Positions 39,365 to 42,896 of a stretch of DNA of 42,896 nt are shown one piece after another. Source of the DNA: an uncultured Clostridium sp. Its GTDB lineage: Bacteria > Bacillota > Clostridia > Lachnospirales > Lachnospiraceae. Under the pieces are notes generated by a model that saw only the letters and a program-made list of their open reading frames with translations, was not told the DNA's origin and ran no database searches. The position numbers and the translations under genes were made by a program. The DNA is taken from contig NZ_URHZ01000046.1 in the NCBI RefSeq assembly GCF_900547735.1, forward strand, positions 1 through 42,896, given 5' to 3'. Numbering within the stretch: position 1 is the first letter of the stretch; each line of letters starts with the position of its first letter.

Positions 39365-40696
39365 CTATTCTTCTCCCAGTATATCAAACACCATGTTAAT
39401 ATGAAACAGCACCCCATATCCCAGCGCATTTAAATCTATGTAAAATCCGGGATTGTGAGGCACCGACTCCCTGGTCCCTTCCGCATGGCAGCCCAGCCAT
39501 CCGATAGCTCCCGGCACCTCCTGGAAATAATAGCCCGCATCCTCTGAACCCATTGCAGGCCGCTCCATCAGCGTTCCCCGTCCTTCCCCGAACACTCTCG
39601 ACGCAACTGCCGCCATACGTTCCGAAATTTCCGGCGCATTGACCGTCGGATCATATCCCTGCTGCCTTTCAAACTTCACATGGCAGCGGTGCGCGCTGCA
39701 GATTCCCTCTGCTATCTGCGGCAGGCGTTTGAACGTATACTCCCTGATTTTGTTGTCATACAGCCTGACGCCTCCTTCCACATGGATTTTGTCCGGAATC
39801 GCATTCCACACGGAATCCGTGTTAATTGTCCCTACCGACAGGGAACAGGAGTCGAGAGCCGAAAGTTCCCTGGATGGAAACGCATTAAATGCCGCCAAAA
39901 CCGCGGCCAAAGCCCCAACTGGGTCAACCGCCGTCTCCGGAGATGAACCGTGCCCTCCTTTTCCGCAGATGTCCATTTTGAAGATATCGCTGGATGCCAT
40001 GGCCCGTTCCCTGTGCACCGCCAGCGTCCCGGTCGGCAGGTCGGGGAATACATGGATAGCATAACAGCAGTCCGCTCCTTCAAGAGCGCCTTTCGCAATC
40101 ATCGTGGCGGCGCCGCCCCGCTCACTGCCTCCGTCTGCCACAATTTCTGCCAGGCGTTCCGGCTGCATTCCCTCCTCCGCCGGCTGAAAAATGAGCCTTA
40201 CGTTGCCGCAGAGCTTCTCTCTCTGCCCGGAGAGATACCCGGCAGCTCCAAGGAGCATTGCCACATGCGCGTCATGGCCGCAGGCATGCATCACTCCGTT
40301 ACGGCAGGATTTGTAGGGCACATCCGCCTCCTCGGTCAGAGGGAGTGCATCCATATCGGCCCGGATGGCTACCGTTTTTCCCGGCCGGCTGCCGTAAATC
40401 GTGGCAATCACTCCGGTTCCGCCCGTCTGGCGCGCCTCGATACGGTATTCAGCCAGTTTGTCCAGAATAAATTTTGAAGTGTTGTACTCCTCAAATCCCA
40501 GCTCCGGATGCCGGTGAAGATATTTGTAAATTTCCTCAACCTCCCGACAAATCGCGGCAATCTCACCGATGGTCACTGGCCCGGTCTTGTCCGCCGCCCG
40601 GCCTTCCGCCATCCCTTCCATCGCGTCTTCCATCATCCCTCCCGTTGTTACTTCCGTCATCCTTTCCATTGTCTTTTCCATCTTTTCTTCTTTCAT
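39365..40696 (-). CDS. M20-family metallo-amidohydrolase with duplicated N-terminal extension
   Basis: This M20D-type amidohydrolase (443 residues in the longest frame) is similar in architecture to the one at 19648. Motifs are intact: IRADMDALPL, MHACGHDAHVAMLLG, the PAEEG segment with the catalytic Glu, and the C-terminal AMGSEDAGYYFQEVPG stretch. The first 33 residues are Met/Glu-rich and contain a near-duplicate pair, MEKTMERMTE (6-15) and MEDAMEGMAE (22-31), that precedes the normal start of the fold near residue 42. The true start is uncertain because several ATGs follow purine-rich sites. It lies between the glutamine-amidotransferase-like gene and the DUF5058 gene. It would deacylate an N-acyl amino acid or similar conjugate. 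Confidence 0.88.
   Translation of the reverse strand: MKEEKMEKTMERMTEVTTGGMMEDAMEGMAEGRAADKTGPVTIGEIAAICREVEEIYKYLHRHPELGFEEYNTSKFILDKLAEYRIEARQTGGTGVIATIYGSRPGKTVAIRADMDALPLTEEADVPYKSCRNGVMHACGHDAHVAMLLGAAGYLSGQREKLCGNVRLIFQPAEEGMQPERLAEIVADGGSERGGAATMIAKGALEGADCCYAIHVFPDLPTGTLAVHRERAMASSDIFKMDICGKGGHGSSPETAVDPVGALAAVLAAFNAFPSRELSALDSCSLSVGTINTDSVWNAIPDKIHVEGGVRLYDNKIREYTFKRLPQIAEGICSAHRCHVKFERQQGYDPTVNAPEISERMAAVASRVFGEGRGTLMERPAMGSEDAGYYFQEVPGAIGWLGCHAEGTRESVPHNPGFYIDLNALGYGVLFHINMVFDILGEE
40604..40681 (-). repeat. Duplicated segment in the N-terminal coding region of the M20 gene
   Basis: Two 30-base blocks (40652-40681 and 40604-40633) encode MEKTMERMTE and MEDAMEGMAE. Each contains ATGGAA, six bases, ATGGAA, three bases, then ATG. 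The copies are about 70-80 percent identical and are separated by 18 bases. Confidence 0.65.
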
Positions 40697-40750
40697 TCCA
40701 CCCTCATCCTTCCTCTCATTTCAATTCCCAGCTCATCCCCGCTCCTATTC

Positions 40751-41515
40751 TTATTTCGTTCCTTGGGACTTCCTGCCCTCTGCGGCTTTTACAAATGCCT
40801 CCATCAGTCTCCTCTGTGCCGGATCCGTAAGAACCATTCCTTCGGGATGCCACTGAACACCCAGAGTAAAACCGGCCCTCCCCGGCATCTCCAGACATTC
40901 CGGGACACCCCGCCCGTCTGTCGCGGTAACCCGGAGCGTCGTGGCACATTTTCCGACACACTGGTGATGATACGAATTTACCGGAGCGCTGTCACCCACA
41001 AGTGAACGGATCCGTGTTCCTTCCTCCGTCACAATCGTATGGGTCGGCACCTGCATCTCCTGCTCCGGGAAAAAATGATTCCCTGTTTTCCCAATCTCCA
41101 TATCCTGCACCAGCGTCCCTCCACAGGCTACATTCAGCAGTTGGCAGCCGCGGCAGATTCCCAGAACCGGTATATTACCGTCTGCAAGGAGCGTTTTCAT
41201 CAGTTCCAGTTCCTGACGGTCCCTCTCCCGGACCACCGTGCCGACGGCTCCGTCCATCGCCTCCCCATAACTCAGCGGATTCATATCACAACCGCCCGAA
41301 AATATAATCCCATCCAAAAAGCGGGAATATTCCGTCCAGTCATCCCCATCGTCCAGAACCGGCAGCATCACCGGCACACCGCCTGCGGCCTGAACGGACG
41401 TGATATAATCCTGGGCGAGCATCTGCCACCGCTGGCCCTTCCCCCCAATATGCGTTTCCGTCCCCGCACGGTCATTCTTGACATAATTGACCGTTATTCC
41501 GATTATCGGTTTCAT
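40751..41515 (-). CDS. Class I glutamine amidotransferase-like gamma-glutamyl hydrolase (PuuD family)
   Basis: The 254-residue hydrolase of the PuuD/gamma-glutamyl-GABA hydrolase type has a complete Cys-His-Glu triad: Cys121 in LGICRGCQLLN, and His223 and Glu225 in VQWHPEG. FSGGCDMNPLSYGE near 72-85 forms the oxyanion side of the site. PuuD cleaves gamma-glutamyl amides such as gamma-glutamyl-GABA. AGGAGGAG precedes the ATG. It is the first gene of an operon with an M20 amidohydrolase and two membrane proteins, behind a strong promoter and palindromic operator. A role in releasing glutamate or an amine from an imported gamma-glutamyl compound is consistent. Which amide is cut is not known. 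Confidence 0.9.
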   Translation of the reverse strand: MKPIIGITVNYVKNDRAGTETHIGGKGQRWQMLAQDYITSVQAAGGVPVMLPVLDDGDDWTEYSRFLDGIIFSGGCDMNPLSYGEAMDGAVGTVVRERDRQELELMKTLLADGNIPVLGICRGCQLLNVACGGTLVQDMEIGKTGNHFFPEQEMQVPTHTIVTEEGTRIRSLVGDSAPVNSYHHQCVGKCATTLRVTATDGRGVPECLEMPGRAGFTLGVQWHPEGMVLTDPAQRRLMEAFVKAAEGRKSQGTK

Positions 41516-41545
41516 GTCTCCTCCTGTTTTTCATTTTATTGATTG

Positions 41546-41576
41546 TATCAATTGTTGATTTAATCAATAATTGATA
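41546..41576. promoter_or_regulatory. Near-perfect 31-bp palindrome overlapping the operon start site, probable operator
   Basis: The left arm TATCAATTGTTGATT and the right arm AATCAATAATTGATA are complementary in 14 of 15 positions about a single central T (41561). It spans the predicted transcription start of the hydrolase operon and ends about 30 bp before the ATG at 41515. This is the expected place for a repressor site. The cognate regulator is not apparent; the MarR protein at 37214 is one candidate. Confidence 0.7.
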
Positions 41577-41581
41577 ATCAC

Positions 41582-41610
41582 ATAATATTACACATAGAAT
41601 TAAAAGTCAA
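41582..41610 (-). promoter_or_regulatory. Sigma-A promoter of the gamma-glutamyl hydrolase operon
   Basis: On the minus strand, TTGACT (41605-41610) and TATTAT (41582-41587) are exactly 17 bases apart. Transcription would begin about 41575, inside the 31-bp palindrome at 41546-41576. Confidence 0.75.
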
Positions 41611-41718
41611 GAGGATTTTTCTGTGCATTTTATACAAGAACCTTATGTAAAATTTTTCAACTCATTTTTAGTGGGAAAAGTGGAAAAAAAGAAAAAAGAT
41701 GCCGCATGGCCCTGAACG

Positions 41719-41834
41719 GGTTACTGTTCACTCGGGATGTATTCCGCGAGGTGTTTTCACGTGCTTTTTGTGAAAATCCCGAGTTTTGCGGCGCGATGCA
41801 ACGAAAAGTGCGCGATGCGGTGTGAACAGCAACC
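41719..41834. repeat. Nested palindromic intergenic element (family C)
   Basis: GGTTACTGTTCAC (41719-41731) pairs with GTGAACAGCAACC (41822-41834) with one mismatch. ACTCGGGAT (41730-41738) pairs perfectly with ATCCCGAGT (41776-41784), and TTTTCAC (41754-41760) with GTGAAAA (41770-41776). A direct repeat of GCGCGATGC and the word CAACGAAAAGT (also at 20897-20907) lie in the right half. The outer arm resembles the GTAACAGTTCA arm of the element at 19473. It looks like a dispersed non-coding repeat. Confidence 0.7.
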
Positions 41835-42000
41835 TGAACCGGCCGGTTTTCTTAAAACCACGTGATTAACGTCTTGAAATATCATGCGGAAGATACTAGA
41901 ATAAGGGGAAAAGAGCGCTGCCCGGGACAAAATTCTAATGAAAAAGCCTCCCGGCCCGCACTTCATACAAAAGAATAACAGGAAAAGAGAACGAACTATT

Positions 42001-42654
42001 ATGAACACAAATCAGAAACATGCGTGGTGTTTCCGTATCCTTATCTACGTCATAGGAATGGTGGTATTGGCCGCCGGCATCACGCTGAATACCAAAACCG
42101 GTCTGGGAGTATCCCCGATCATCTCCATCCCATTTACCATCTCCTACATATGGAACCTGAATTTTGGAATGATGACCTTTGCGGTTTACTCCGTCTTCGT
42201 GGGTCTTCAATTTTTACTTAAGGGCAGCACCAGAACATGGCTGGATTTACTGCAGATTCCGGTCAGTTTCCTGTTCAGTATGCTTCTGGATCTGTTCAGT
42301 GATATCCTGAACATCACTTATCCCACCCTGTGGCAGAATCTCATTCTGCTTCTGGCGGCCATTGTCATTACCGCCCTGGGTGTCGTTATGACCGTTAATA
42401 TGAAGCTGGTTCCCAACCCGGGCGACGGAATGGCCCAGGCAACCGGCTATGCCCTGCACCGCGGCGTCGGTTTCGGCAAGAACGTGCTCGACGGAGTCTG
42501 TGTCATTCTGTCCTCCCTCCTCGGCTATCTGGCCGCCGGAGAGATTGCGGCAATTGGGGTCGGTACCCTGCTGGCCATGGTCGGGGTGGGGCGGTTTATT
42601 GCGTTGTTTAATCACTTCTTGAAAAAGCCGATGGAAAAGATGGCGGGATTATAA
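42001..42654 (+). CDS. YczE/YitT-like integral membrane protein
   Basis: The 217-residue membrane protein has about five to six helices and matches the YczE-like type: an N-terminal MVVLAAGITLNTKTGLGVSPI stretch, LNFGMMTFAVYSVFVGLQFLL, then a repeat-like second half with ALGVVMTVNMKLVPNPGDGMAQATGYAL near 125-152. The family is of unknown function and often annotated DUF6198. The start is placed at the ATG at 42001, downstream of an A/G-rich but weak site (AGGAAAAGAGAACG); the longest frame begins 21 codons earlier in unlikely sequence. It is monocistronic as far as visible and followed by a large palindromic element. Confidence 0.82.
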   Translation: MNTNQKHAWCFRILIYVIGMVVLAAGITLNTKTGLGVSPIISIPFTISYIWNLNFGMMTFAVYSVFVGLQFLLKGSTRTWLDLLQIPVSFLFSMLLDLFSDILNITYPTLWQNLILLLAAIVITALGVVMTVNMKLVPNPGDGMAQATGYALHRGVGFGKNVLDGVCVILSSLLGYLAAGEIAAIGVGTLLAMVGVGRFIALFNHFLKKPMEKMAGL

Positions 42655-42659
42655 AAAGC

Positions 42660-42896
42660 GGGGTTAATTGAGGAATGAGAACGCCGCCGGGACGGCCGGG
42701 GTTCGGGATGGTGAGAGGGAGGGTTATGAGTCTTCAGTCCCGTGCTGTAGGTTGTCGCGGGTGGGGAATCCGGGCAGAAAAAGTTCCTACGGGAAACGCT
42801 CGCGCTCTTTGGAGTACATAACGGACACTAACCTCGAAAAGACCTCGGTAAGTGCCGATGAACTCCCAGGTTCCCTTCGGAATCTTTTTCTCCCGG
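42660..42896 (+). repeat. Large palindromic repeat (family A), continuing past the window end
   Basis: It begins just after the YczE-like stop with a 17-base word (42670-42686) also found at 19608-19624. The block 42724-42742 (TTATGAGTCTTCAGTCCCG) and its downstream words match the complement of positions 10-56. From 42768 it folds back: GAAAAAGTTCC with CGGGAA pairs with TTCCCTTCGGAATCTTTTTC at the end, and GGAGT-CAT-CGG (42811-42823) pairs with CCGATGAACTCC (42855-42866), enclosing CACTAACC/GGTAAGTG. Only the left arm and centre are visible. It is a structured repeat with no evident coding capacity. Confidence 0.78.

Larger units (their letters stand above)
41516..42000. other. 485-bp intergenic region between the hydrolase operon and the YczE-like gene
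   Basis: From left to right it holds the operator (41546-41576), the operon promoter (41582-41610), about 100 bp without a recognised feature, a nested palindromic element (41719-41834) and the leader of the YczE-like gene. No credible gene is seen. Confidence 0.7.

Noticed and set aside
1..42896. Integrative element or prophage bounded by the edge repeats
   Set aside because: No integrase, transposase, relaxase, phage gene or tRNA attachment site was seen; the edge repeats look like dispersed intergenic elements also represented in part at 19608.

Overview
The window looks like a chromosomal accessory region of a Bacillota gut anaerobe, most likely a Lachnospiraceae (clostridial cluster XIVa) species. 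This is inferred from the strong AGGAGG-type ribosome binding sites, the mid-range G+C with AT-rich promoter gaps, the pairing of TRAP and TTT transporters with FGGY kinases, a sigma-54 activator of clostridial type, EutH, DUF5058 and YczE-like proteins, and dispersed intergenic palindromes. I saw no rRNA, tRNA, CRISPR array, transposase, integrase or phage gene.

Layout. (1) 116-6711, minus strand: a catabolic operon of zinc alcohol dehydrogenase, class I aldolase, FGGY kinase and a DctPQM TRAP transporter, with a sigma-A-like promoter at 6774-6802. (2) 7091-12901: a PAS/AAA+/Fis sigma-54 activator faces a divergent operon. That operon starts from a near-perfect -24/-12 promoter and encodes a histidine ammonia-lyase-fold protein that has lost its MIO-forming Ala-Ser-Gly, a sodium:solute symporter, a small membrane protein and an unrecognised 180-residue protein. 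(3) 13038-19374: a DUF3592 membrane protein converges on a 1733-residue DUF4132-type protein with a small upstream partner. (4) 19648-25881: an M20 amidohydrolase; an AstE-like deacylase, YfcC-type carrier and iron-dependent alcohol dehydrogenase operon; and a divergent LysR regulator. (5) 25957-35738: a TctCBA tripartite transporter, class III CoA-transferase, ThDP enzyme and double-hotdog MaoC-like protein in one operon, followed by a GntR/UTRA regulator with an FGGY kinase. (6) 36094-41515: EutH with MarR, then a glutamine-amidotransferase-like hydrolase, M20 amidohydrolase and two membrane proteins (DUF5058 and a partner). (7) 42001-42654: a YczE-like membrane protein.

The theme is substrate acquisition. 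Six transporter classes (TRAP, SSF, YfcC, TTT, EutH, DUF5058) each sit beside hydrolases, lyases, kinases or dehydrogenases and have a local regulator (sigma-54 activator, LysR, GntR, MarR). The substrates cannot be read from sequence.

The best candidates for new biology are the MIO-less ammonia-lyase-fold protein under sigma-54 control, the DUF5058 pair in a hydrolase operon behind a near-perfect 31-bp operator-like palindrome, the DUF4132-type pair that lacks its usual ATPase partners, and a large palindromic repeat family present at both edges of the window. Functions beyond protein family are inference; all coordinates and motifs were read by eye.
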